64,000 nucleotides of DNA, from assembly GCF_003999255.1 (NCBI RefSeq), contig NZ_CP034791.1, positions 2,086,501 to 2,150,500 on the forward strand, given 5' to 3'. Below the pieces are notes generated by a model. The model did not search any database. It was not told the DNA's origin and saw only the letters and a program-made list of their open reading frames with translations. This stretch comes from Caldicellulosiruptor changbaiensis. Lineage in GTDB: Bacteria > Bacillota > Thermoanaerobacteria > Caldicellulosiruptorales > Caldicellulosiruptoraceae. Each line of letters starts with the position of its first letter. Positions within the stretch are counted from its first letter, which is position 1. Below, in pieces: positions 27,574 through 37,104 of the stretch. Position numbers and translations under genes: made by a program.

Positions 27574-28497
27574 TCATATCTTCTCAGCCACTCTCAGCTT
27601 TGCGCTGTGGCTTCTCTTGTTCTTCTCAATCTCCTCTTTGGTAGGGGTTATAGGTTTTTTTGTGAGAATATTCAACTCTTTCTTCTTCCCGCACACACAA
27701 ACTGGTATATCTTTTGGACATACACATTCAAGTGAGTGATACTTAAAAAATTCCTTTACTATTCTGTCTTCAAGAGAGTGAAATGATATAACACAAACTC
27801 TCCCACCACTTTTTAAAAATCTTATACTTTTTTCAAGTGCTACTTTTATCTCTTCAAGCTCACTATTCACTTCAATCCTGATTGCTTGAAAAGTCCTTTT
27901 TGCAGGATTTGAACCGTCTTTTAGTCTCGGGACAACCGAGTTTATTAAATCATTTAACTCTTTTGTAGTTGTAATTGGCTTCTGTTGCCTTCTTTTTACA
28001 ATCTCTTTTGCAATTTTTCTGGCATACCTTTCTTCCCCATACTCTCTTATTATTCTCTCAAGCTCCTTTTCGGAGTACTTGTTGACAACATCATATGCTG
28101 TGAGCTTGCTTGTCTTGTCCATCCTCATGTCTAAAAAAGAGTCACTATTGTATGAAAAACCCCTCTCTGGCTTGTCAAGTTGTAAAGACGATACGCCAAG
28201 GTCGAACAATATTCCATCAATCTTGTCAATCCCAAGAAAGTTAAGTACCTCATCTAACCTTGAAAATGATGAATGAACAATCTTTATATTGTTGCATTCC
28301 TTAAACTTTTCTTTGCCAAGCTCTACTGCCTCTTCATCCTTGTCTATTGCAATCAGAAAACCCTTGTTTGACAGTTTTTCAAGTATCCTCTTCGAATGTC
28401 CTCCAAGACCGAATGTTGCATCAACATATACCCCATCCGGCTTGGTCACCAAATATGATGTGGATTCTTCAAGCAAAACTGGTATGTGCTCATACAT
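27574..28497 (-). CDS. rsmH: 16S rRNA m4C1402 methyltransferase RsmH (MraW)
   Basis: 307 residues. HIPVLLEES at the start, SAM motif VDATFGLGGHSKRIL, then LFDLGVSSLQLD, RGFSYNSDSFLDMRMD, AKRTFQAIRIEVN and VISFHSLEDRIVKEF are all RsmH hallmarks. It methylates N4 of C1402 in the decoding centre. Second gene of the cluster, after mraZ. Confidence 0.97.
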   Translation of the reverse strand: MYEHIPVLLEESTSYLVTKPDGVYVDATFGLGGHSKRILEKLSNKGFLIAIDKDEEAVELGKEKFKECNNIKIVHSSFSRLDEVLNFLGIDKIDGILFDLGVSSLQLDKPERGFSYNSDSFLDMRMDKTSKLTAYDVVNKYSEKELERIIREYGEERYARKIAKEIVKRRQQKPITTTKELNDLINSVVPRLKDGSNPAKRTFQAIRIEVNSELEEIKVALEKSIRFLKSGGRVCVISFHSLEDRIVKEFFKYHSLECVCPKDIPVCVCGKKKELNILTKKPITPTKEEIEKNKRSHSAKLRVAEKI

Positions 28498-28523
28498 CTC
28501 TCTTCACCTGTACCGTTTAATTC

Positions 28524-28955
28524 TTATATTCCAAGCTCTTCCATTTTTTGTGCAATCTTTTCAACAGAAAGACTTTCATCTGCCATTTCTCTTTGCCAGT
28601 TTTCTTCGCTCCATATTTCTATTCTGGTCATAACACCAATGATAAATACCTCTTTTTGCAAGTTTGCATATTCTCTCAAATTTTGTGGTATCAATATCCT
28701 CCCTTGCTTGTCAACCTCACATTCGCACGCCCCCGCAAAGAAAAACCTCAAAAATGCTCTCGCGTCTTTACTTGTAAGTGGTAACTTCTTTAACTTTTCT
28801 TCTAACACTGCCCACTCTTTGAGCGAATACCCAAAAAGGCAGTTGTCAAGCCCTTTTGTCAATATAAACCTTTCACCAAGTTCTTCTCTGAATTTAGAAG
28901 GCAAAGTTACCCTTCCCTTGTTATCCACCACGTGTTTGTACTCACCTATTAACAT
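28524..28955 (-). CDS. mraZ: Transcriptional regulator MraZ
   Basis: 143 residues made of two SpoVT/AbrB-like halves, with the DxKGR motif in each ([34 protein letters not shown]). MraZ binds repeats in front of its own operon and represses it; three matching repeats lie just upstream. First gene of the division and wall cluster. Confidence 0.97.
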   Translation of the reverse strand: MLIGEYKHVVDNKGRVTLPSKFREELGERFILTKGLDNCLFGYSLKEWAVLEEKLKKLPLTSKDARAFLRFFFAGACECEVDKQGRILIPQNLREYANLQKEVFIIGVMTRIEIWSEENWQREMADESLSVEKIAQKMEELGI

Positions 28956-28959
28956 TCAA

Positions 28960-28986
28960 CCACTTTACTCCACTTTGAACCACTTT
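28960..28986 (-). promoter_or_regulatory. MraZ operator: three AAAGTGG repeats
   Basis: On the minus strand AAAGTGG occurs three times, at 28980-28986, 28970-28976 and 28960-28966, exactly 10 bp apart, between the promoter and the mraZ start codon. This is the AAAGTG-type box with 10-bp period known for MraZ in Gram-positives and mollicutes. The last copy also overlaps the ribosome-binding region. Confidence 0.85.
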
Positions 28987-28994
28987 ATAAAAAT

Positions 28995-29023
28995 ATTCTA
29001 TATCAATTCGAAAAATCCTTCAA
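28995..29023 (-). promoter_or_regulatory. Sigma-A promoter of the mraZ operon
   Basis: TTGAAG (29018-29023), 17-base spacer, TAGAAT (28995-29000) on the minus strand. The expected start, near 28988, falls at the edge of the MraZ repeats. Confidence 0.7.
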
Positions 29024-29033
29024 TAAAAGAAAA

Positions 29034-29064
29034 AAAAATAGGGCAATTCAGTCGCCCTATTTTT
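29034..29064 (-). terminator. Terminator after the Spo0E-like gene
   Basis: An 11-bp stem (29034-29044 with 29054-29064, 9-base loop) has a minus-strand T-run of nine. It separates the Spo0E-like transcript from the mraZ promoter; the plus-strand T-run is shorter, so action in both directions is possible. Confidence 0.85.
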
Positions 29065-29125
29065 ATGTCTTTCTTTTAAAATTTTTTCTGTAAATGTACC
29101 CCCGCTTCTGCTAAAAAGAAGTTTT

Positions 29126-29305
29126 TTAGACCTTCCCCTCTTTTTGTGCCAGCTTCTTAAAAACTACCTCATTCTGCTCTTTATAGTAGTCCAAAATCAG
29201 TTTGTCCAGCTCAGTACTGACATGGTATATCGCATCATAATCTGCATTACTGTTTATAAGCTCATCCAGCTTCTCTCTGAGTTTCATTATCTTTTCAGTT
29301 ATCAT
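29126..29305 (-). CDS. Spo0E-family aspartyl-phosphate phosphatase-like small protein
   Basis: 59 residues, found by hand translation. MITEKIMKLREKLDELI starts a two-helix hairpin, and the second helix has SxELDKLILDYY-like residues (TELDKLILDYYKEQ), the SxxxDxxxxxY signature of Spo0E proteins that dephosphorylate Spo0A. It has a perfect consensus promoter, a GGTGGG site near the ATG and its own terminator, so it is a single-gene unit between lgt and mraZ. The serine is replaced by adjacent S-T in the motif, so activity should be confirmed. Confidence 0.8.
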   Translation of the reverse strand: MITEKIMKLREKLDELINSNADYDAIYHVSTELDKLILDYYKEQNEVVFKKLAQKEGKV

Positions 29306-29336
29306 ATTCCCACCATCTTACAGAGATTGTATTTTA

Positions 29337-29365
29337 ATTATAAAACCAAATGCGCATTTTGTCAA
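29337..29365 (-). promoter_or_regulatory. Consensus promoter of the Spo0E-like gene with a palindrome in the spacer
   Basis: TTGACA (29360-29365), 17 bases, TATAAT (29337-29342): perfect hexamers and spacing. The spacer holds the 12-bp palindrome AAATGCGCATTT at 29348-29359, a likely operator because a bound dimer would block polymerase. Confidence 0.8.
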
Positions 29366-29402
29366 CAAAAATACTCTAAAAATACATTGTACTGATTTTT
29401 TG

Positions 29403-30206
29403 CTATATTTTGTCGAAATATTGTAATCTTAATTTTAAAACAATAGTTGATCCAATAATGATACAAATTACTGCAACAAGTTGGGACACTCTTATCGGGC
29501 CGAGCATTAGACTGTCTGTTCGCAGAGCTTCTATAAAAAACCTGCCAGCAGAGTATAAAATCAAATAAAATCCAAAAATCTCACCATCTTTCTTTTTATA
29601 TCTTCTCAAAATGAGCAAGGCAAAAAACACAAGAAAATCCCATACTGATTCGTACAAAAATGTTGGATGGACTTCTATACGCTTTCCTGCTTCCACGCTA
29701 TAAATCTGCATACGCCAAGGAAGATTTGTCTCATACCCATATGCCTCGCGGTTTGCAAAGTTTCCCCATCTTCCAATTGCCTGCCCCAAAATAAGACCAT
29801 GTACACCTATGTCGCATATCTTCAAAAAACTTATCTTTTTCGTTCTGCAGTATATATAAGTGCTGACAAGCGCACCTATCACCGCACCATATATTGCAAG
29901 CCCACCTTGGCGTATTGCAAATATACTAAGAAGATTGTCTTTGAACTCTTTAAAATTAAACAATACATAATACACCCTTGCAAATATAATCGCAACAGGT
30001 AGTGCAATTATTGCAATGTCAAGCAAAACTTCTGTTTGTACATTTTCCTTTTTTGCAATATAGCTCGAAACAAGAAAGCCGCATAAAAAACCAAATGCAA
30101 TTATTATCCCATACCATCTAACCTCAAGACCAAAAATCTTAAACGCTATTGGACTAAAATTAAACTTAAGGTGGAACCCCGGAAATACTATACTGTTGTC
30201 ATACAT
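29403..30206 (-). CDS. lgt: Prolipoprotein diacylglyceryl transferase Lgt
   Basis: 267 residues from the ATG at 30206; the longer frame to 30278 overlaps the M16 peptidase gene. Seven membrane segments, RWYGIIIAFGF near the start, the family signature GQAIGRWGNFANREAYG (~130) and HPTFLYES. It attaches the diacylglyceryl group to lipobox cysteines; the lipoprotein at 57571-58836 would be a substrate. Confidence 0.94.
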   Translation of the reverse strand: MYDNSIVFPGFHLKFNFSPIAFKIFGLEVRWYGIIIAFGFLCGFLVSSYIAKKENVQTEVLLDIAIIALPVAIIFARVYYVLFNFKEFKDNLLSIFAIRQGGLAIYGAVIGALVSTYIYCRTKKISFLKICDIGVHGLILGQAIGRWGNFANREAYGYETNLPWRMQIYSVEAGKRIEVHPTFLYESVWDFLVFFALLILRRYKKKDGEIFGFYLILYSAGRFFIEALRTDSLMLGPIRVSQLVAVICIIIGSTIVLKLRLQYFDKI

Positions 30207-30231
30207 TTGTTTTCTCACATCCAACAATTTT

Positions 30232-31512
30232 TTATTGTATCGGCCAAACAATAGAAATACAGCTTTTGTCTTCCTCAAAAAAGCTTTTTAGCCTATTTTG
30301 GCATCTTTCATACGACACTGAATTTATCTCTTTTACATACTCAAATATATTTATACCTTTGAAATAGCTATATATAAACTCAACCGAGAGCTTTTCTAGA
30401 TTGTCAAACTTCCGCAAGTGATTCCCAAGAACAACCTTTTTTGCTCTTTCAAATTCATTCTTATCAATACCATTTTTCTTCACATTCTCTATGTGCTCTA
30501 ACACCCTTTTGTACACCTGGTCCGGGTCCTTGCTCTCTCCTCCTATCATGAAAAAAGAGTAATCAGGCTCGCAATTATATTCAAAGCCAAAACTCTGATT
30601 GATTAATCCCTCTTTGTAAAGCTGCTCATAAAAATCTGTGGACTTTCCAAAGAGCATCTCGGCTAAGATTTGTGTTTCTATATCTTTCATTATCATGTCA
30701 TACGGTGGAAGGTCGTTTAAATGGTCTTTAAAACCTATATAAAAAATAGGCGTCGAAATAGACAGCTTTACCTCTATCCTCTTTTGATTTACCCTATCGG
30801 GTTCTTCAGGATAGATTCTTTCGATCAAGCTCTGATATTCTTTTGTTTTTTCCATTTTTTCAACCATGTCAAAAACCTTCTGTGGGTCCACATCCCCACA
30901 TACTACAACAATCATATTACTTGGATGGTAAAATGTATTGTAGCACAGGTAAAGGTCATCTTTTGTAATTTTTTGGATACTATCAAGTGTCCCTGCTATG
31001 TCAATCTTAACAGGATGTTCAACGTATAGGGCGTTCAAGAGGTTAAAATACACTCTCCAATTTGGATTGTCCTGATACATTCTTATCTCTTGGGCAATTA
31101 TACCCTTTTCTTTTTCAACATTTTGGTCTGTAAAATATGGGTTTTGTACAAAATCCAAAAGTATTTCAAAGTTTTCGTAAAAGTTTTGGGTTGAGATGAA
31201 ATAGTAAACTGTCTCTTTAAATGAAGTAAAGGCATTTGCCATGGCACCAAACTTTGCAAACCTGTCAAATACATTTCCCTCTTGCTCTTCAAATAGCTTA
31301 TGCTCTAAAAAGTGCGCAATTCCATCTGGAACTTCAACTATCTCATTTGTTTTAGGATGAATAAATTTGCTGTCGACAGATCCATATTTTGTAGCATAGC
31401 CAGCAAAGGCCTTACTAAAGTTCTTCTTCTTGATGACAAATGCTTTTAGTCCATTTGTATATGAGTTTACATAAACTTCTTCGTGCAAAATGTCATCGTA
31501 TATTCTCTCCAT
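30232..31512 (-). CDS. M16 family zinc peptidase (YmfH-like, catalytic subunit)
   Basis: 426 residues from the ATG at 31512, two bases after the previous gene. The inverted zinc motif HFLEH is at ~70, with the distal glutamate in EKGIIAQEIRMY, so this partner is catalytically complete. Two M16 halves follow. Firmicutes encode such pairs (ymfF/ymfH); their substrate is generally unknown. The active YmfH-type and inactive YmfF-type probably form a heterodimer. Confidence 0.88.
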   Translation of the reverse strand: MERIYDDILHEEVYVNSYTNGLKAFVIKKKNFSKAFAGYATKYGSVDSKFIHPKTNEIVEVPDGIAHFLEHKLFEEQEGNVFDRFAKFGAMANAFTSFKETVYYFISTQNFYENFEILLDFVQNPYFTDQNVEKEKGIIAQEIRMYQDNPNWRVYFNLLNALYVEHPVKIDIAGTLDSIQKITKDDLYLCYNTFYHPSNMIVVVCGDVDPQKVFDMVEKMEKTKEYQSLIERIYPEEPDRVNQKRIEVKLSISTPIFYIGFKDHLNDLPPYDMIMKDIETQILAEMLFGKSTDFYEQLYKEGLINQSFGFEYNCEPDYSFFMIGGESKDPDQVYKRVLEHIENVKKNGIDKNEFERAKKVVLGNHLRKFDNLEKLSVEFIYSYFKGINIFEYVKEINSVSYERCQNRLKSFFEEDKSCISIVWPIQ

Positions 31513-31513
31513 C

Positions 31514-32770
31514 TTACATTGCACCTCTGTTTCTCAAGAAATATACTGTATCAACCTCAAATCTGTTAGCAATCTCTTTTACATCTGAAACATTCACATC
31601 TTTAAGCATTTCAAAAATCTCTTTTGGTTCAAGCATCTCACCCACTAAAGCCTGATTGAGGTAAAATCCAAGTAGATCTCTTGGACTGTCATAAATAGCC
31701 ATCAGCGCTGTTTTGTAATAATTTAAGGCACTTTCATATTCAACCGTTGTGATCACGCCTTTTTTGATATCCTCAAGCTGCTGTAAAATCAGATTCAAAG
31801 CTTTTTCATAGTTTTCTATCTCTATTCCAGAACTTATAACCATGACTGACTTGAATCTATCAACCCTTGAAAATGCATAGTAACAAAGCGAAGCCTTTTC
31901 ACGCACATTTTCGAATAACTTTGATTTTGGTGATGCACCTAAAACTCCGTTTAATAGCAAAAGTTTGTAGTAATCAGTGGACCTTGTGTCAACATTTGTC
32001 CTTATACCAATTGAAATCTTGCCTTGGTTTACTTCCATTTCCTCTGTAATATACCTTGTACCAGCAAAAGGAAGATTAATAGAAAAATCATTTTTGATAT
32101 CTTCTCTTTGATTTTGTCCAAATACTTCTAACGCTTTAGAAATTGCATATTCTTCGTTGTAGTCGCCATAAATCATCACATACATAGGCTTTTTCTCAAC
32201 TACTTCTTTGTACTGCAAAAATAGTTTATCTTTTGTTATGGTCTTCAAATCATCAACATTCCCCTTTTCATAAAGGGCATAATTTTGACCCTCAAACATT
32301 ATCTCTATACACCTGTCAATTGCGTACTGGACCTTGTCGTTGATTCTGCCTTCTATTTCCTGTTTGAGATTGTTCTTTTCTTGTTCTATCACCTCTTCTT
32401 TAAATCCACCACCATATTCTATTGGTCCATAGATTATGTCATGTAAAAACTGCAAGGACTTCTCATAAAGCTGCTCGCCAGCAAATCTGTCGTTCAAAAA
32501 ACTTATTGAAAAGGTGATTGTCTGCAAATCGCCTTTTTTATCCACGTCAATGCTCAGAGTTGCACCATACATATTGTCCAAAAATCTATTTATTTCTTTC
32601 ATATCCTTGTACTTATTGTTCCCTCTTATTAAAACCATTGGAAATAGAGCATTTAAAGTATTTTTCTCCCTTTCAAGCTTGTCTATAAAGGTAATTGCAA
32701 TTCTGTTTATCTTGAACCTATCATCACAAAACGCCATGTAAAAGTTGTTGTTTTTCTCTTTCTTTTGCAT
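31514..32770 (-). CDS. M16 family peptidase-like protein lacking the zinc motif (YmfF-like)
   Basis: 418 residues. The fold is that of an M16 subunit (NALFPMVLIRGNNKY, GPIEYGGGFKEEVIEQEKNNLKQEI, GVLGASPKSKLFENVREKASLCYY), but HxxEH is absent; RGNNKY stands at its place. The conserved R/Y substrate-binding tail (PKSKLFxxVREK) is intact, which fits a non-catalytic partner of the next gene. Start has GAGGAG upstream. Confidence 0.85.
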   Translation of the reverse strand: MQKKEKNNNFYMAFCDDRFKINRIAITFIDKLEREKNTLNALFPMVLIRGNNKYKDMKEINRFLDNMYGATLSIDVDKKGDLQTITFSISFLNDRFAGEQLYEKSLQFLHDIIYGPIEYGGGFKEEVIEQEKNNLKQEIEGRINDKVQYAIDRCIEIMFEGQNYALYEKGNVDDLKTITKDKLFLQYKEVVEKKPMYVMIYGDYNEEYAISKALEVFGQNQREDIKNDFSINLPFAGTRYITEEMEVNQGKISIGIRTNVDTRSTDYYKLLLLNGVLGASPKSKLFENVREKASLCYYAFSRVDRFKSVMVISSGIEIENYEKALNLILQQLEDIKKGVITTVEYESALNYYKTALMAIYDSPRDLLGFYLNQALVGEMLEPKEIFEMLKDVNVSDVKEIANRFEVDTVYFLRNRGAM

Positions 32771-32865
32771 CTTACCATCTCCTCAAATGTCTGCTTTGTT
32801 AAAAGCTCCTTTTCTTAATTTTATTTTACCCTTTTTTTGCAAATCCATCAACAAATTTGCCATCT

Positions 32866-33267
32866 TCACAGCTCAGAAGATATTATATTTTCAAATTTTA
32901 AAAGTAGCTTCCTAAATAGCTCTATATACTCAAATTTAATGTTTTGGTAATTTTTGTAAGATATTTTTTGGTTATATAAGTTTGAAGTCATATTTCTATC
33001 TGAAAGCATTTTAACCCACTTGTCACCGTCTTCTATAATGCCGTTTTGATATGCATACTTTATAACGCCCCGAGGATTGTTAATCTCCAAACCAGTATAC
33101 TTCAAATATTCCCTCATGAGCTTCCATGAAAGCTCAAAGACAAATTCAAATCTCTGGATTGCCCCATCTATAATGATGTCCCTGTCTGGCTCTATACTTA
33201 TACCTTCTTCCAATCTTTTTAAAGCATTCTTAAAATCTTCAAACTTCTCTACTATTCTCTCTTTCAT
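32866..33267 (-). CDS. HI0074/HepT-like HEPN protein with altered catalytic motif
   Basis: 133 residues, all-helical, of the nucleotidyltransferase substrate-binding (HI0074) type. FEFVFELSWKLMREYL and PRGVIKYAYQNGII are typical. The HEPN RNase motif RxxxxHxY reads R-N-M-T-S-N-L-Y here: the histidine is asparagine (codon AAC), while the arginine and the tyrosine that MntA enzymes modify are kept. It overlaps the end of the nucleotidyltransferase gene by 29 bases. The pair is a known toxin-antitoxin class, but this HEPN may be catalytically dead. Confidence 0.88.
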   Translation of the reverse strand: MKERIVEKFEDFKNALKRLEEGISIEPDRDIIIDGAIQRFEFVFELSWKLMREYLKYTGLEINNPRGVIKYAYQNGIIEDGDKWVKMLSDRNMTSNLYNQKISYKNYQNIKFEYIELFRKLLLKFENIISSEL

Positions 33268-33574
33268 ATATAACTGCTCCTTCTTTCACAATACTTTCTT
33301 TGAGGCTTTCTTTTGTAATACTATTGAACGCGACAATATCAAACAATAATATTGTATTAACTTCTTCTAATTCATCCTCAATTTTGTAAATTGGATTTTC
33401 ACTATCGTCTTCAAGCCAAATACATATATCTACGTCAGAAGCTTTCTTGTGGTCTCCTCTTGCTCTTGAACCAAAAATGCAAGCTTTTTTAACTTGCTTA
33501 TATTTTTTTAAAATTTCGATAATCTTATCTAAGATTTCTTCCTCTATTCCAAACTTTTTGGTTTCCACTTTCAT
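33239..33574 (-). CDS. MNT-type minimal nucleotidyltransferase
   Basis: 111 residues from the ATG at 33574 with AAAAGGTGAG just before (a GTG at 33580 is the longer option). The core GSRARGDHKKASDVDI gives the GS and DxD catalytic residues, and a third acidic residue follows in LLFDIVAF. MntA enzymes AMPylate the HEPN toxin at the tyrosine of its motif and so neutralise it. Partner gene overlaps by 29 bases. No clear promoter of its own; the gatB terminator lies upstream. Confidence 0.9.
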   Translation of the reverse strand: MKVETKKFGIEEEILDKIIEILKKYKQVKKACIFGSRARGDHKKASDVDICIWLEDDSENPIYKIEDELEEVNTILLFDIVAFNSITKESLKESIVKEGAVIYERENSREV

Positions 33575-33595
33575 TCTCACCTTTTCAAAAAATTT

Positions 33596-33638
33596 AAAAA
33601 AGAGGGAGCTTTCTTTTGAATATTCATAAGAAAGCTCC
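33596..33638 (-). terminator. Rho-independent terminator after gatB
   Basis: An 11-bp perfect stem (33605-33615 with 33628-33638) is followed on the minus strand by CTCTTTTTT. It ends the gatCAB operon. Confidence 0.88.
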
Positions 33639-33650
33639 TTTTCTTAAAGC

Positions 33651-35093
33651 TTATATTTTCTCAAGTTCTTCTTTTAAGATTTCATTTACAAGCTGTGGGT
33701 TTGCCTTGCCTTTTGTTATCTTCATAACTTGGCCCACCAAAAATCCAAACGCCTTGTCTTTACCATTTTTATAATCTTCTACTGATTTTGGATTGTTTGC
33801 TATTGCCTGTTTCACAGCTTCTAAAATTACGTTCCTGTCTGTTATCTGAACAAGCCCTTTCTCTTTTACAATAACCTCTGGGTCTTTTCCTGTTTCAAAC
33901 ATCTCTTCAAAGACTTGTTTTGCAATAGTGTTAGAAATTGTCTTGTTATCAACAAGGTTAATAAGGCTTGCAAGCTGATTTGGTTTAATCTTTATATTGT
34001 CAATTTCCTCAGGTTCTAACCCTTTGTCATTTAATATTCTCATAATCTCTCCCATCATCCAGTTGCTCGCAGCTTTTATATTACTTGTGTACTTTATGCA
34101 CTCTTCAAAATAGTTGGCAATTGGTTTAGAGGAGGTCAAAACACCAGCATCATACTCAGGAAGACCATATTCTTTTATATATCTTTCCTTTTTCTGGTCA
34201 GGAAGCTCAGGAATTTTCTTTCTTATCTCTTCAATCCACTTTTCATCAACAATTATCGGTGGAAGGTCAGGCTCTGGGAAATATCTGTAGTCATGCGCTT
34301 CTTCCTTTGTCCTCATTGAAAGGCTTATCCCTTTTGCGTCGTCCCATCTTCTTGTCTCTTGGATAACAACACCGCCACTTTCTAAAACTTCTATCTGTCT
34401 TCTTGCCTCATATTCTATAGCTCTTACAACAGATCTGAAAGAGTTTAAATTCTTCATCTCTGTTCTTGTCCCAAACTCTTTTGAACCTTTTGGTCTGACA
34501 GAAAGATTCACATCAACCCTCAGTGACCCTTCTTGCATCTTGCAGTCAGAAACCTCTGTGTATTGCAAAATTGCTTTTAGCTTTTCAAGAAATATCCTTG
34601 TCTCTTCGCTGGAACGTAAATCAGGCTCTGTAACAATCTCAATCAAAGGAACACCGCACCTGTTAAAATCAACAAGACTTCCTTCTTCCCACTGGTCATG
34701 AAGAAGCTTTCCGGCATCTTCCTCAATGTGAATTCTCTTTATCCCTATTCTCTTTTTTTGCCCATTTACCTCAATGTCTATATAACCATTGTAACAGAGT
34801 GGCAAGTCATACTGTGAAATCTGGTAAGCTTTTGGAAGGTCGGGATAAAAATAATTTTTTCTGTCCTGTTTGCTATATCTTGCTATCTGGCAGTTTGTGG
34901 CAAGCCCTGCCATTATGGCATATTCAACCGCCTTTTTGTTCAAAACAGGAAGTACCCCTGGCATGCCAGTGCAAATAGGACAGCAATGTGTGTTTGGCTC
35001 ACCGCCAAACTCTGTGGTGCAGCTGCAAAAAATCTTTGACTTTGTTGCAAGCTCAGCATGCACTTCTAAACCTATTACAATCTCATATTCCAT
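33651..35093 (-). CDS. gatB: Asp/Glu-tRNA amidotransferase subunit B
   Basis: 480 residues. The GatB core ([49 protein letters not shown]) and the C-terminal YqeY-like tail ([19 protein letters not shown]) are complete. With GatA and GatC it converts misacylated Glu-tRNA-Gln and Asp-tRNA-Asn. Third gene of gatC-gatA-gatB, 58 bases after gatA. Confidence 0.98.
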   Translation of the reverse strand: MEYEIVIGLEVHAELATKSKIFCSCTTEFGGEPNTHCCPICTGMPGVLPVLNKKAVEYAIMAGLATNCQIARYSKQDRKNYFYPDLPKAYQISQYDLPLCYNGYIDIEVNGQKKRIGIKRIHIEEDAGKLLHDQWEEGSLVDFNRCGVPLIEIVTEPDLRSSEETRIFLEKLKAILQYTEVSDCKMQEGSLRVDVNLSVRPKGSKEFGTRTEMKNLNSFRSVVRAIEYEARRQIEVLESGGVVIQETRRWDDAKGISLSMRTKEEAHDYRYFPEPDLPPIIVDEKWIEEIRKKIPELPDQKKERYIKEYGLPEYDAGVLTSSKPIANYFEECIKYTSNIKAASNWMMGEIMRILNDKGLEPEEIDNIKIKPNQLASLINLVDNKTISNTIAKQVFEEMFETGKDPEVIVKEKGLVQITDRNVILEAVKQAIANNPKSVEDYKNGKDKAFGFLVGQVMKITKGKANPQLVNEILKEELEKI

Positions 35094-35151
35094 CTTCTTT
35101 TTTCACCTCTTGTTTAAAATAATGCTTTTGTTCAATCTATAGGGTTCTGTA

Positions 35152-36612
35152 TTATAAATTCTGAGGTTTTAAGTTTCTATATCCGCTGTTTTGTTCATAG
35201 GTATATGCAACTCTTAATATCGTCTGTTCATCAAACGCCTTACCTATAATCTGAAGACCTATCGGAAGTCCGTTGCTGTCAAAACCGCACGGAATTGATA
35301 TTGCAGGAAGCCCTGCAATGTTAACTGGCACTGTGCATATATCCGACATATACATCTCAAGCGGGTTCGAAACTCTTTCACCTATTTTAAAAGCTGTTGT
35401 TGGGCTTGTTGGTGTGATAATAACATCATACTTTTGGAAAGCTTCATCAAATGCCCTCTTAATCAATGTCCTTACCTGCAATCCTTTTTTGTAGTATGCA
35501 TCATAGTATCCAGCAGAAAGTGCATACGTGCCAAGCATAATTCTTCTTTTTACCTCTGAACCAAATCCTTCTGACCTTGTCTTTTTGTATAAATCAATCA
35601 GGTCCTCATAATTTTGTGTTCTATATCCATATTTGATTCCGTCGTACCTTGCTAAATTTGAGCTTGCCTCAGATGAAGCAATGATGTAGTAAGTTGGAAG
35701 AGCATACTCCACAATTGGTATTGAAAACTCTTCATACTGTGCACCAAGAGATTTTAAAAGCTCAAGTGCTTTCTCAACAGCTTTTTTTACCTCATCATTA
35801 ACTCCTTTTTCCATATATTCTCTTGGAACACCAATCTTAAGACCTTTAACATCATTTACAAGAGCCTTTGTAAAGTCAGGAACCTCAATTGGTGCTGATG
35901 TTGCATCATATGGGTCATGTCCACATATGATATTCATTGCAATTGCACAGTCCTCAACATCTTTTGTCAAAGGTCCTATCTGGTCAAGAGAGGATGCAAA
36001 TGCAACAAGTCCAAATCGCGAAACCCTTCCATATGTTGGCTTCATACCAACAACTCCACAAAGTGAAGCTGGCTGCCTGATAGAACCACCTGTGTCAGAA
36101 CCAAGGGTGAAAAATGCTTCATCTGCTGCAACAGCTGCAGCAGACCCACCTGATGAACCCCCCGGAACTCTTTCCAAATCCCACGGATTTCTTGTTGTGT
36201 GAAAAGCAGAGTTTTCTGTTGATGAGCCCATTGCAAACTCGTCCATATTGAGCTTGCCTAAAAGTGTCATGTCATTTTCTTTTAACTTTTTTACAACAGT
36301 TGCATCGTAAGGTGGAACAAAGTTGTAAAGGATTTTAGATGCACATGTTGTCCTAATTCCATCTGTGCACAGGTTGTCTTTGAGAGCAATTGGAAGCCCA
36401 TATAAGCTTCCTACCTGTTCACCCTTGGCAATCTTTTCATCAATCTTTTTTGCATTTTCTAAAGCCTGTTCTTCTGTGATTGTTATATATGACTTTACCT
36501 TATCTTCAACCTGTCTAATTCTCTCAAGAACACTTTCGACAATCTCTTGACATTTCACTTCTTTCTTTTTAATAAGTTCAATTGCTTCATGCGCAGTAAG
36601 TTTGTAGAGCAT
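35152..36612 (-). CDS. gatA: Asp/Glu-tRNA amidotransferase subunit A (amidase)
   Basis: 486 residues of the amidase signature family. The Ser-cisSer-Lys triad is visible: lysine in [10 protein letters not shown] (~79), cis-serine in [13 protein letters not shown] and nucleophile serine in [13 protein letters not shown]. It releases ammonia from glutamine for the GatB transamidation. Follows gatC by 30 bases. Confidence 0.98.
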   Translation of the reverse strand: MLYKLTAHEAIELIKKKEVKCQEIVESVLERIRQVEDKVKSYITITEEQALENAKKIDEKIAKGEQVGSLYGLPIALKDNLCTDGIRTTCASKILYNFVPPYDATVVKKLKENDMTLLGKLNMDEFAMGSSTENSAFHTTRNPWDLERVPGGSSGGSAAAVAADEAFFTLGSDTGGSIRQPASLCGVVGMKPTYGRVSRFGLVAFASSLDQIGPLTKDVEDCAIAMNIICGHDPYDATSAPIEVPDFTKALVNDVKGLKIGVPREYMEKGVNDEVKKAVEKALELLKSLGAQYEEFSIPIVEYALPTYYIIASSEASSNLARYDGIKYGYRTQNYEDLIDLYKKTRSEGFGSEVKRRIMLGTYALSAGYYDAYYKKGLQVRTLIKRAFDEAFQKYDVIITPTSPTTAFKIGERVSNPLEMYMSDICTVPVNIAGLPAISIPCGFDSNGLPIGLQIIGKAFDEQTILRVAYTYEQNSGYRNLKPQNL

Positions 36613-36642
36613 CTTTTGTTTAGCCTCCTTACAAATAAATAT

Positions 36643-36927
36643 TTATTCTACAATTTTTGGGACTTTTATACAAACATCGTCGTGGGAAGGAGCGTTTTGT
36701 AAAATCTTTTCGCGCGGGTATGAAGGCTTTACCTCATCGCTTCTAAACACATTGTAAAGGTTAAGGACATGTGCTGTTGGTTCAATACCTTCGGTGTCAA
36801 GGTCAGATAGTTTATTTGCAAACTCGATTATAGCACCAAGCTCTTTTGTCATCTTTTCAATTTCTTCTTCAGTCAAAGTAAGTCTTGCAAGGTTTGCAAC
36901 ATATTCAACATCTTGTCTTGTTATCAT
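36643..36927 (-). CDS. gatC: Asp/Glu-tRNA amidotransferase subunit C
   Basis: 94 residues, the usual size. ITRQDVEYVANLARLTLTEEE at the start, LDTEGIEPTAHVLNL in the middle and FRSDEVKPSYPREKIL near the end identify GatC, the belt that stabilises GatA-GatB. First gene of the operon, behind a plausible promoter and an AAGGAG ribosome site. Confidence 0.97.
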   Translation of the reverse strand: MITRQDVEYVANLARLTLTEEEIEKMTKELGAIIEFANKLSDLDTEGIEPTAHVLNLYNVFRSDEVKPSYPREKILQNAPSHDDVCIKVPKIVE

Positions 36928-36987
36928 TTTTTTCAGCTCCTTTTTTGTTATAAGGTAAATTTTAATGTGAGTTTGTTACTCTTATCT

Positions 36988-37016
36988 ATTTTATAGTAAA
37001 TTAAGTACATTATCAA
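36988..37016 (-). promoter_or_regulatory. Promoter of gatCAB
   Basis: TTGATA (37011-37016), 17 bases, TAAAAT (36988-36993) on the minus strand, directly downstream of the preceding gene's terminator. Confidence 0.6.
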
Positions 37017-37056
37017 GAAAAAAGAGGCTGGGGAAAAAACCTGTCTTCCCAGCCTC
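37017..37056 (-). terminator. Terminator after the orphan gene at 37105-37431
   Basis: A 9-bp GC-rich stem (37024-37032 with 37048-37056, 15-base loop) has a T-run on the minus strand. Confidence 0.85.
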
Positions 37057-37104
37057 ATTCTTTGTCAAAAAGCGAAAAAACAAACTCTCCTCCCTTTTTT
37101 CAAA

